From positions 1,924,501-1,988,500 of the forward strand of contig PQWQ01000007.1 of NCBI GenBank assembly GCA_002943765.1: DNA of 64,000 bases, read 5' to 3'. Source of the DNA: Psoroptes ovis. Lineage: Eukaryota; Arthropoda; Arachnida; Sarcoptiformes; Psoroptidae. Positions 12,001 to 23,755 of this stretch are shown piece by piece. Each line of letters opens with the position of its first letter. Positions within the stretch are counted from its first letter, which is position 1. The position numbers and the translations under genes were made by a program. The notes beneath the pieces were generated by a model. It was not told where the DNA came from and did not search any database. It saw only the letters and a list, made by a program, of their open reading frames with translations.

Positions 12001-15000
12001 TTCAAAAATTATCGAAACATTTAATGATTGGCCATTTGTATTCGTTGAAATCATTTGTTTGTCTGAAGATTTATTTTTGTATTTTGTATTGTTTGTTCTG
12101 CTATTACCATTTATAATGATAATTCTCTTCGATAAATGGCCAAAATCAAAATAATCATCGACCCTCATACTCACACACACACACGGACACACAAATGTCT
12201 TTCCAGCGCTGAAATGTACCCGGTATTTCAACAAATCTCTGGTTGTTTATTAGTTTGTTTGTCGAAAACAATGTTTATTCATGATACATGGTGATATCAT
12301 GATCAAATGGATCAGAATTTATAATCATGATTATGATTATAATAGATGAATGAGCAACTGTTGTTGTATTGATTTCGGTGATTTCTCGGTATATCCTCTG
12401 GCCGATATTCTTCGGACATTTTCGGTACATTTTATCGTGTGTTTTCGCATACAAAAACATGGTGACTATCAAGTCAACTAATTCAATGATCATAAATTCA
12501 TTGAATTTATTCATTTATTTTGATCATTCGATAAAATAATTGGCCAATTACCATATCATTTCATATTCGGCAGTATCTTAAGACCACATTTCCACGAATG
12601 CACACTCACTGAACGCACACACACATCAAACACACACCGAGTGGACACCAATTATCTTTGCTTTATTTCTGTCCAGTTTGATATAATTGTAAACATCAGT
12701 AGTTATCATTAAAAAGCATTAATTCACTCATAGAATCAATACACACTCTTAGAATCAATGATTCAATAATATTCATGCAAAGCATGAATAAATGGTAATA
12801 TATTTCAATGTTCAAATGATTTGAATTTAATTTGAACACACTGATTCTCAACCATTGTTCTTTGAGCACTCAAAGCTGATGACGCCACGATTCCGATCGA
12901 TACATTGATGTGGGCTTTGAAATAAACGATCATCAATCGAATCGAATGAGAATCACTCGAACGCACATCGTACCATTATGATGTATCATTATAAATATAC
13001 GAAAAACGAAAAAACAAAAGATAGAGATCATCAATTAATGATTATACGATGTACAAATAATGATATTAGTGAAGAATAGAAGAATAAATTGTTATCATTA
13101 TTTTCGTTGGTGCATTATTTCCATTTATCTTCAGATACTTTAACAATAATAATGGTAATTCAGTGATTATTAGTATCGATTATTCTGATAGTTATTGTTT
13201 CTATAGCTTCTGTTGAATGATAATGATAATGATGATGTGAATTAGTGTGTGTATGTGTGAGCTGTTGTTGATGATAATCAAGGCTCTGTATTAAGAATAT
13301 TCCTAACGTATGAACACTATCCATTGTTATCTACCAATACTGAGCATATTACACATACACGCGATCAATATTATTATTTTAAACCAAAGGAAATATGAAA
13401 TTAAACTCACGCAACAAACATAAATCTGACAAATGTGTATATGAATGAGGTGACATATTCGATATTGTAATTGTCAATATGCACTTCTGCTCGATCAATG
13501 ATGATGAAAAATGATCGAAAATATTCGACAAAAACAAAGGATCAATACGAATGAATCAGTATTTCTTGCTTGCCACGAATGCTTCAATACCCTTAATTCA
13601 GATCGAAAGAAATGACATGATTCAATTTCGGTTTTTTTTCAGCGAAAATGATCAATGCTGATCATCGCGGCCGCCACCACCATCAACATCATCACCACCA
13701 GCACCACAACACCTGCTCCCTGATGAAAAATTTCACATGAATAATGTTTTTTATTTTCATTCGTTCGTTTTTTTACTTCGTAAATTTCATTGATTTCGTT
13801 GATTTCCTCGATTCAAACTCGAACAAATTCAACTTTGAATTTGAAAAATTATATGCCCGATATTCGTCGTTTGGAGATATGATTCAATTGTTTCAAATTG
13901 TTGTCGTTCATTTTTTGGTTTGAAACAACGACAACAAATGTTCATAATATGTTCGTTATCATTATCATTCATGTGTCTTGTGTCAAAATTTCATTGTTTT
14001 TTTCTCCATTGAAAATAGATTAATTCACCATTTTTTTAAAAGGTACTTCGATGATGGTGATGATGATGTTGATGTCGAATGGTGGTAATGGTGGTACTGT
14101 AGGCATTGATCATTTGTTTTTTATTTCGAAATTTTATTTCATTCATTTATTTCGGTGAGAATTTTAAAATCTGTGCTTTTATTTTACTGTGTTTCGTTTG
14201 TTGCTGTTGCTGTGTTCTTTTATTGTATTTTATCCCTCTCCAAGTGTGTTTCTTCAACTGTATTTTAGTCGATATCTCCCGTAGATTGTCAGTAAATGGA
14301 AAATGTTTCTTCATGTCAGCAAAATAAGATTCAACAAAGATCGATGCGTTCAATATTTTTCGATTTGACCCGTAGAATCAACCAACGACAAACGAATTGA
14401 GAAGATACAAAGTTGGTAGAATGGCAATTCTTGAAATTTCAATCGGTGCATTGAAACATACAAAGAATTCTTTGTTTCAATTTGACTGTCAAAAATTTCG
14501 GATTGAAATTTTTGTTTTATTTTTCTTTTATTAATTTCAATTGATCAAAATGAAATGCGAGTGAAGAACTGCGGGCTTCATATACTTCTTTGCACCGAGC
14601 TCCAGAATAATAGCTTCGAATATTGATCGTTTGAAATTCTGAGCAGAATTTATTTTTACAAACCCCGTAACCGTCATCATCGGTAGCATCAGCACTCAGT
14701 CATTTTTATCGAAAGTTTCAGTTTTGAACCATGAATGAAAAGCACCGATCAATGATGAGTAAGATGAAAATAAATTCTTAAGAATGGTAATTTCTACATT
14801 GAATATGATAAATAAGATAAAGCATCAACGATGATCATGATGATGATCACAATAAAGAAGATAAATGTTTTCGACAAGTATATTTGAATTATGATGATGA
14901 TATTAAAATATTGATGAATTGAAATATTTTCAAAAACATTTCACAAATAGATAATACGATTATTTATTTATTTATTTCCATTTGTGAATTGAATTTAAAA

Positions 15001-18000
15001 TGAATTGAAAAAAATTTTCAATTGAAAACTTGATAACTTCGCCCTTTGAAAAGAATATTGATTGACGAATCAATCAACGATGATGATTGAAACATCTTTT
15101 TTTCGAATTTATCAGAATTTCAATGAAGTTTTTCACTGAAAAAATCCCATTCGGTTAAAATCTTTCGATGATAATTGTACCTTTGACAATTTCATTTAGT
15201 GTTCATAGAATTTCATTCTCAAAACTGTTAAAATTGTCATGATAATAAAGACAATCAATAACAATCATAATGTCTGAATTATCAATTATCAATCGGCTAA
15301 TTAATAATTTATAATCATTGAAAATTGGTTTAACGAAACAATTTTGATCAGTGACGAGAAAAAGAGTGGCAAGAACGACAAACAAACAAATTCGTTGTCT
15401 ATGTCTTTGTTTGAATTGAAAAAGCCATGAATTTTAATCAATTTGAAATTTCAAAGTGGAATTGAACTGAAATTCTGAATGAGATTCAATTGAAAATGAA
15501 TCTCTTAAAACACAACACGAGACAAAACGAGAAAATGAATTCAGGACAATTTTGAAAATTGTCTAATTGGATTCTGAACAGCTCAGAGAAAGAGAGAGAG
15601 AGATGGAGACACGAAGAAGAATGGTTTATTTAAACATTCAAATATTTGTAATTTCATTCATTCATTGAATTCATTTGATTCATTCAATTTGCTCAGATAT
15701 GTGTCTGTATAAGCCTTATATTTATTTAAATAAGACACCGAAAATAATGATGATCATAGTGTAAATACAGCAAAATACAAATCTGTATACAAATGAATTC
15801 AGATTTAAGAGAATTTTCATTTTGTCAAAATCTCAAAACTCTATTCGTCGTTTATTATTCATTATTATTACCATTATTAGCATTATTATCATTGATTGAA
15901 AATGAAAATAATAATAATAATATGACTAATAACGATAATAATACTAATAATCAAAAAATAAGATCATCAACGACAGCAATGAATGAACACATATGAATGA
16001 CACATAACATAACCTTCGACACAACGACTAAACTAGCCTGATCATATGCATGTTCGAATGCTGAGTATATTCAAAATGTGAGTCATTGTCGGTGGCGGTT
16101 TATTGGGGGCCACCATCATTACCGAAGTTGCAAATTTGACACTGGCCAACTTCGGAACAACTGATCAAAGTATACGAACCAAACCGAAGCTGTAAAGCAT
16201 TCGAATCAATGTTTTGAATCAATGATTGACTGAACCAAGGTTTATTCTGATTGACGTAGAAGCTGGAAAATTAAATGAAAAATCCCAAAAATCCAAAATT
16301 CGATTTGAATTTTGCACGAAAACATAATCATCTGAGCTAATGAATTCGAATTTAATTTCAGCATCGATTGTGTGTGAATAAATGAAATGAAATTCAAAAA
16401 AAAAAAAAAAAAAAATTTCCAAAGAAATAATGATTCCAATTATGATCAAACGGAAACCAAAGAACAAGCAGAATTTCGGGAAAAAACAGTCAAAGTCAAT
16501 GGTGGTTGATTCAGCCACAGCAATGGATCCCAAAGAGAGGGAAAGAGCTCAGCTGTTGGATGTAATTTTTAATCATCCAACATGAAATGTCAGACAATTT
16601 TGCAGAAGGTGTCTCTTTGTGCAAAAAATGCTTGGTGCTTTATGGGATGTCGAATGATGATGATCATATAATCATATGTGTTTGGTGAGTGTGTGTGCGT
16701 GTATTATTTGTATATTCATATGTCAAATCATTATTTGACTATGAATGGCTGTGGCAAATCATTTTTATTTTGAATATTTTCAATATGTTCATTGGGTTCA
16801 AGGCTTAAGCCTCATCATGTTTGTGTGGTGCATGTGAATTTTGCTGAATGCTGAAATTTTGACAATTCTCAATTTTCAAAGGCCGATATTCATAGAGTAT
16901 TTCGTTTTGAAACACAATTCATTTGGGTATTCAAAATGAATTGAATTGTTTCAAATGTGAATTAACTGAATTTCGAAGTGATTGAATGAATGACAAATAT
17001 GAATGGATGAATGAAATGAAATGATTATGGAATGAAAGAATGAAGTTTGAATGATTTAAATCGTTAATCATGATTGAAAATTATATGAAAAAATTGATAT
17101 TTCAGGTTGTCCGAAAAGTTTTTGACGATTTTCAATGCGTGTTTTAAATTTGATTTTGATTGAGTCAATGGACAAGAACTTATCGGACAACCCCGATTCA
17201 ATTCGATTTGATTTGATTGTTTTTTCTATTCTAATTTTAGTTTCAATTTTTTCCTTTTCTTTTCTCATTTCAAAAAACAGTCAACAGATTTTTGGCTCGA
17301 TGACATGTATCTGACAAATCCATTACCATTATTAATAAATTCAAATCCATTTTTTCTATTACCAAAGCAAACATTCAATCATCAATTAGATATGTTACGA
17401 TTTGCATCGATATTTGTTAGATTTTCGCTGTTGTTTCATGAACAAATTGTTCGGTTAGTTTGTTTTCCTTGTTCAATTTCAATGATCAATTCAATTTTTC
17501 CCGTATTTTTTCAAACAGTAAAACACTGAAACAAGATATGACACGTGGACGATTATTGTGTATGAAAACATATCGTCATTTTTTCTCGGCATATCGTATA
17601 CCGGATGAAAGTAAAGATATTCTCTTCATAAATGAAAATAATCTGAGCGAACAGCAACAAGAAAAACATTTCATTGTTGCTGCATTCAATCAATTCACCT
17701 GTGTAACGATCACGGAACCTAAATTACCGACAATCAATGAACTATGTGATTGTTTATCAATGATTTGGTTACAATCGAAAAAGTTGAAATTCCAGAAAAA
17801 AGCCAATCCACCGGTGGGAATATTGACCACTGAAAATCGTAAAACATGGGCTAAAATACGCATGGAGCTGATCAAAGGTATATAAATCAATGTCAAAAAG
17901 TAATCAAAAACGAAGATTGATTAATGATTAATTTGATTTAAATTCAATTTTTAGATGAAACGAATGCCAGAAATTTACACCTGATTGAAACATCAATGTT

Positions 18001-19779
18001 TATCCTCTGCTTAGATGATTTTATCATGTCAACAATAGGAACTAAACCATCATCATCATCATCATCATCTTGTTCACAACAACAGCGACAAAGACGTAAT
18101 AGTTCAAATGTTAATTATCGTAATTCAATACAAATTGCTAAAATGGATCCAACATATATGGGTTCAATGTTGCTGCATGGTGGTGGTAGCGATATTCATA
18201 CTTCGAATCGTTGGTGGGATAAATTTATGCAAATAATCGTATCGAAAGAAGGTATTTGTGGCGTAATCATGGAACATTCAGCATCCGAAGGAATGACAAT
18301 GATTAATTTTTTGGAAAAATTTCTTAAATATTATGAAAAATATTATCGAAATCCGGTGAACAATGATAATAATATCAATAACAAAGATGATGATACGATT
18401 AAAAAATTAACCCAAGAAACGAATCGTTTACAATTATTGCGGAATACAAGTTTAGAATGGCAATTACCGTCACAAAATTCGGTCGAAGAAATATCATCAA
18501 CAATACCAAAATTATTGAAAATATTACCATTACAATGGAACATTAATGATAATTCTGCAAGAGCAATTGAACAAGCAGAAAAACATGCAAACAAATTGAT
18601 AATTGATTTAGATTTTTATATATTACGTTTTAATGAATATGGTAGTGATTTTATCAAACAACAACATTTATCACCCGATGCATTTATACAATTAGCATTA
18701 CAATTAACATATTATAAATTACATCGCCGTATTGTTTCTACATATGAAAGCTGTGCATTACGACAATTTCGTTATGGCCGAGTTGATACGATACGTGCAT
18801 CGACTTTGGAAACAAAACAATGGGCCGAGAGTATGTGTCCACCTCAACAACAACAACAACAGCAACCAGAACATCAACAACAACAACAACAACAACCAGA
18901 ACATCAACAACAACAGCAGCAATCAGAATTAACATCAACATCGAAGACAAATTCAATCAGAATCGGCAATCATCAACATCATGAAAATAATCGAAAATTT
19001 TTAAATGTCGAGGTTTGAATTTGATTTAATTTAATTTTTTTTTGTTGAAAATTTTGCTCCAAACCATTTTCTCGATTTTAAAATCACTGAAAATTCCAAA
19101 ACTAATATTTATTTTTTCAATTATTTACAAACATGCATTCGAATAGGAAGAAAATGAAGAAGATCAAAAAATTAAACTTTTCAAACGAGCAATACAAAAA
19201 CAAGTGGAAATTATGTATTATGTAAGTGCATTGAATGATTTGATGATGATCATCATGGTGATGGCGATGATGATGATGATCATCGTCATTAGTGTTTATT
19301 GAACTGAAAAATGTTTTTTTTTCTTATTTTTTTTTTCAATTGCTGTTTACGCTTCGCTCGCCGACTAGACATCGAATGGTTTTGGCCCTGAAAATCATCT
19401 TCGAGCATTACGTGAATTATCACGTATGCATCATGGTGGTACTATTCCGTCATTATTTCGTGAAAAATCATTCGGCGAATATGGGAATTATCGTTTATCG
19501 ACTAGTCAATTACCAACAGAATCGGATATTATTGTCGGTTATGGTCCAGTTGTTAATGATGGTTATGGTTGTTCATATTGTCCAAAACGTAATCAAATAA
19601 TATTTTGTGTATCATCATTTTTTAGTTCGAATGAAACAAGTTCAGATTTTTTCGCTCTAAGTTTAGAAAGTAGCCTGTTACAAATGCGTGAATTGTGTTT
19701 ACGTATGAATTCAAATGGTTCATCATCGGGATTTTCAGCAAGAACACCCGAACCACCACCGCCACCACCACCACAATGA
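9005..19779 (+). CDS. ChAT: Choline O-acetyltransferase (N-terminal exon missing)
   Basis: Makes acetylcholine from choline and acetyl-CoA in the cytosol of cholinergic neurons. Visible exons: join(9005..9310,17281..17453,17519..17877,17955..19012,19147..19221,19369..19779); all junctions are GT-AG and in phase, giving 793 visible residues. Family landmarks in order: NLPKQPIPDLKLTLQRY at the visible start, FWLDDMYL, LLHGGG and NRWWDKFMQ, catalytic His in EHSASEG (codon 18275-18277), SPDAFIQLALQL, KLHRRIVSTYES, GRVDTIRAST, then the C-terminal LSTSQLPT and SSFFSSNETSS. KLHRR and the ETSS tail favour choline over carnitine acetyltransferase. Unusual: Asp/Ser/Asn-rich linkers, a Gln/PEH repeat at 18844-18930, a Pro run at the C-terminus, and the 8-kb second visible intron. 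The exon begins after an acceptor (AG at 9003-9004), so the start codon lies upstream and was not found. AATAAA at 20593 could end the transcript. Confidence 0.92.
13898..13937. repeat. Perfect 11-bp hairpin
   Basis: TTGTTGTCGTT at 13898-13908 is followed, after an 18-nt loop, by AACGACAACAA at 13927-13937, its exact reverse complement. It lies deep in the ChAT intron, with no flanking repeat or terminal duplication. Confidence 0.6.
16122..16155. repeat. Perfect 9-bp hairpin in a GC-richer patch
   Basis: CCGAAGTTG (16122-16130) and CAACTTCGG (16147-16155) flank a 16-nt loop. The surrounding 16090-16190 is clearly less AT-rich than the rest of the intron. Could be a protein-binding dyad or chance. 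Confidence 0.5.
17104..17194. mobile_element. Mariner-like MITE, copy 2
   Basis: Left end GGTTGTCCGAAAAGTTTTTG continues with the same GACGATTTTCAATGCG inner sequence as copy 1. The right end is the reverse complement of GGGGTTGTCCGATAAGTTCT. TA is present at 17098-17099 on the left, but no TA is visible on the right. It is inserted in the ChAT intron within 90 bp of a splice acceptor. Confidence 0.8.
18844..18930 (+). repeat. CAA/CAG repeat inside the ChAT coding sequence
   Basis: Three blocks of six to eight CAA/CAG codons are separated by CCAGAACAT (Pro-Glu-His), so the unit as a whole (Gln run plus PEH) has duplicated. It falls in a variable surface linker before the C-terminal region; vertebrate enzymes have no such tract here. 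Confidence 0.85.
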
Positions 19780-20592
19780 GTACATTCCCCTTACTACTAC
19801 AAAACAGAAAATTAATCAATTTAAACAATTAAAATCAATATTCAGCAAAATCTAATTAAAAATTAGACAATTAACTGTGTTCAAATTAACAAACGATAAA
19901 CAAACATTGAAATTGTCAATAATAATAATTCTTGAGACACAAATACACACAAAACACACAGACATACACACCACACATACAAACTACCTTATTGTGATTT
20001 TATTTAATTAAATTTAATGACTATAAATTTCGATCCTCGTAGCCAGCCATCAATTATTTTATCCTTATCAATTCATATCATTTTCGTACATGATCTATTT
20101 CCACAATTATTCTTCAATTCTTATTTATTTATTTTATTTTGAGCGAATACTCGATCCAATCCTTATTATCTTTGTATTTAAATTTACTTTAATTTTGATT
20201 TAATTTTTTTTTCAAGTTTAATTTCGAAATGATTCAGTTTCAAACTTGTTCATTTCTTAAGAAATCATCTTCATCATAACAAAAATGACAAAAATACTCA
20301 CTCAAAGGTTGTGAAACGTCTAATAATGATATCATTATGATATCGACAAATTCGTTTAATTTCAGATTTGATTCAAATTTTTAATTAGAATTAATCTAGT
20401 AGTATTTTGTTTTTATAATTAACTTAATTTAAACAATGATTCATTGTTAGTACTCATTGTTAAACAATTGTTTGAACAATCATTAATCGATCGATTACAC
20501 AGTATTATAACATTAATTGTTTTTAGCCATAATTCTTTGTAATGTTATATTTATTTATTGAATATTTTAATTAAATGTTGAAATTATTTGAA

Positions 20593-20598
20593 AATAAA
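20593..20598 (+). terminator. Possible ChAT poly(A) signal
   Basis: AATAAA, about 815 nt after the ChAT stop and before the SFSWAP promoter. In DNA this AT-rich the hexamer is common, so position is the only support. Confidence 0.35.
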
Positions 20599-20647
20599 TT
20601 TAGTTTTTTGAAAGATTTTAATTTTAAAAAATTTGTTACAGTTAAAA

Positions 20648-20659
20648 TCAGAAGATGGC
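20648..20659 (+). promoter_or_regulatory. TCAGAAGATGGC element upstream of SFSWAP
   Basis: Contains AAGATGGC, the YY1/Pho-type core (GCCATCTT on the other strand), in a local GC-rich patch 190 bp before the start codon. The identical 12-mer occurs at 44968 upstream of LETMD1. YY1-type sites near transcription starts are known in housekeeping promoters; use here is inferred. Confidence 0.4.
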
Positions 20660-20842
20660 GCTGCTTGCTTGCCCTCGTTCGAATTTGCTCACATTTTTTT
20701 TTTTGATTGTTTGCTCACCTTTGTTTTTATTTATTTAATGATCATAGATCAGTTGCTAAATTTCACATCATGATCATTGAGATTATCTCCTCTAAAATTG
20801 AATAATCGATCAAACAATAAAATAATATTAGTGATAATAATA

Positions 20843-23755
20843 ATGAATAAAAATCGTTACAAATCTTTGATTCAAAATTGTTCCAATTCAATCGATAATA
20901 ATAATACTAATAATGATGATGATACAAATGATTTATTCGTATTCGGTTATCAATGTAAATTATATCGTGATAATGACAAATTACGCTGGATAAACAGTGG
21001 TAAACATTTAATACCATGGATTGGTGATCATAATATTATGATTGACAGGTTCGTTTCATTGAACATTGATTTTTTTCTTTTTTATACATTTTATTTTGAA
21101 AATTATCCAGCATATTATCATTTTATAGCATTATTTTTTGTATTAAAAATAAACACTGAAATGTTATTGTAAAAAAATACTTTTGCATTATTTACACTAT
21201 TTCAAAAACAAAAAACATGTTTTTTTGCTTAATTGAAAAATATTTGTTTTGATAATAATAATAATAATAATAATGATAATGGCTCCTGAAATACTGGTTA
21301 GCACGAATATTCTTCAAGATTATAATTTGGAAGTGAAGAAATTGATTCATGACCACGAAGATTACTCAAAATGGTGAATACTGATTGTCAATGGCAAGAA
21401 AAAAAATCGGGTATGATTTCTACGAACTAAACTAAACTAAAAAAAAAAATAATAAAAAATATTCAGGTTTTTTTCAAATTTTAGTTTTTGATATATTATT
21501 GTTTTGCTGTATTTAAATGCAGTCAATGTTTTCAATATTTTTAAAATTCAATATTCATTCATTTCTAATTCTTGTTGTTCAATGTTTTTTGTTCCCCCTA
21601 ACCTTACCTTTGAAAAATGTATTAATTTTCCCTATTTCAAATATTAGATATGATATTCGTGGCTATTTAAATGATTCAAATGATTTGAATCGACGTTTAC
21701 GATCTTATCAAATTGAACACAGTGAAGAGGATGATGAAGAATTTCAAATGAAATTAAATCACGAACGTTTCCAAGATTTGATCAATGCTGAAGAAGAGCA
21801 AGAAAGTATGTTCATCAATCGCTAGTTGAATTTTTTGTTAACTTTAATGGTTTTAAATTTTTATAGACAAAAATCGTAGTAAAGGTGAATATTCAAACGT
21901 CGGTTATTCATACAATGATAGAAATAGTGACAACACTAGTGCCAGCAACGACAGCGATAATAAAATACGACAAAATGATGATGAAATCAATGATTATCAA
22001 ATACCGAATGATTTGAAAATATCCAATAATATTCAGCTACCACCAACAATGAAATTACATCAAATAATAGCAAAAACTGCATCGTTTGTTGCATCTCAAG
22101 GTTTACAAATGGAAATATTGTTGAAAACAAAACAATCAACGAATTCAAATTTTGAATTTCTATCAATGGATTCTAAATTACATCCATATTATAAACATTT
22201 ACTGAAAGAAATTAAATCAGGAAGATATTATTATAATGATGATAAAATTGAAACAAGTACAAAAAATGATGAAAGTGATGATAGTGCAGATGATTCAGAT
22301 GATGATTATTTACATCCAAGCTTATTAACAACCACAAATAAAGCATCTTCTGAATCGAAATCGATGCAAAAAGTCGAAATACCAAATTTATTCATGAAAA
22401 ATATTAATGATAATAAACAAGAATTGTCATATTCTAAATTGGTTAAAAATTTTAAAGATAAATTTGGTGATGATATCGTTGATAAAAAAGATGAAAATAA
22501 TTCGAATGATAAAAATGATCAATCAATCGCAGTATTGAAAGAACACGTTGATGATGTAAATATTTCAATATCAAAGCCACCAAAAGATATTGAATTGATA
22601 ATTGACAAATTGGCTGAACATGTAGCACAAAATGGTGAACAATTTGAACAATCAATCAGAGGATTAAATGATTCGAAATTCAATTTTTTGTTACCTGGCC
22701 ATTGTTACAATGCTTATTATGTTCAACGTAAAATACATTTCGTTGCACGCTACAAACAAAAAGAACGCGAAGAAAAACAATCCAAAATGGATAAATTGGA
22801 CAAAACAACTGCAAATTCAATCATGTTCTCGATGAATAAATCTAAAAATGATACAAATAAACCTCGAGTTGTGAAAATAACGGATGAATGTGTGAGAAAA
22901 AACTTGACAAACGATCAAAATGATGATTCTAATGATGATGATGATCAAGATGAAAAGAAATTGAATGACACAGAAAAAACTCCAAAACCATCAACAACAA
23001 AAAATTTGACTGAACAAGAGAAACGTTTGCAAGAATTTCGTAAACGTAAGGCACAAGAATTTTTAAAATTTCTACGCAATCAAAATCGTTTATCAATCGA
23101 TGATAATTGTGTAACATTTGGGCCAAATTTGCCAACAGAAAATAATGATATTGAGCTATCGCCTACAATTGAAAAAGTAACATCACCACCATTATCGCCA
23201 TTATATAATTCAAGTGATGATGATGATGAACTTAATGATAATCAAAATATTGATAAAAACTCAGACAATGATAATAATGAGAAACAAATTGAGTTGTCTA
23301 AAAATAAAATTGATGATAAAAAGGAGATATTTGCTCAATGGAATCATCATAAAGTGGATAATGATAATATTAAAAACCGTAGATACCGAAAAAGATCTCG
23401 ATCAAGATCTGAAACTAGATCTCGATCCAGATCATCGTCATCATCAGAAAGCGAACATCGTCGCCATAGTAGACATACGAGACGTTCACATAAAAGATCG
23501 AGATCTAAATCGCATGAACGTGATTATTCTCGTCATTCGCATCATCGTTCATCACCATCTTCATCACACAGACGTAAGCATCGATCTTCGAGCAAACATA
23601 AACGGAAAAGTCATCGTCATCGTGATCATCATTCATCATCGCCTACATATTCATTATCATCTCGATCATCAAGATCACGATCCCGTTCAAAATCTAAATC
23701 ACCGAGAAGAAGATCGTCGTCATCATCATCACGAAGGCATTCTCGCCATCGTTGA
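20843..23755 (+). CDS. SFSWAP: Splicing factor SFSWAP / suppressor of white-apricot
   Basis: Nuclear regulator of alternative splicing. Exons join(20843..21048,21648..21805,21867..23755), in phase, 750 residues. The N-terminal family block begins with DLFVFGYQCKLYRD and runs through LIPWIGDHNIMIDR, then across the first splice into YDIRGYLND. SURP module 1 lies at about residues 180-235 (LHQIIAKTASFVASQG) and SURP module 2 at about 363-425 (IDKLAEHVAQNGEQFE...). Lys/Asp-rich linkers lead to a C-terminal RS domain (about 626-749) of SR, SH and KRSRS repeats. The start chosen is ATG 20843, which sits just before the conserved block; the frame is open further upstream but has no ATG. Both introns (599 and 61 nt) interrupt the 5' end, and reading through intron 1 reaches a stop. 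Confidence 0.93.

Larger units (their letters stand above)
9311..17280 (+). other. 8-kb ChAT intron
   Basis: Donor GTGAGT follows ...ACNW-type codons at 9310; acceptor TTTCAAAAAACAG ends at 17280. The joined product TDNW-STDFWLDD matches the family without gaps. The intron holds no credible coding exon. It contains scattered ATG/GAT microsatellites, two short perfect hairpins (13898-13937 and 16122-16155) and, 86 bp before the acceptor, a mariner-like MITE. It is by far the largest intron in the window, and so a natural place to look for neuronal enhancers (inference). Confidence 0.8.
19780..20842. other. Intergenic: ChAT 3' region and SFSWAP promoter
   Basis: No gene. CA-rich sequence at 19940-19980 and A/T runs are probably ChAT 3' UTR, with a poly(A) signal AATAAA at 20593-20598. 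A GC-richer spot at 20648-20680 contains TCAGAAGATGGC about 190 bp before the SFSWAP ATG. Confidence 0.6.

Noticed and set aside
16219..16533. 104-codon minus-strand frame
   Set aside because: Built around a poly-A/poly-Phe tract inside the ChAT intron; no family resemblance.
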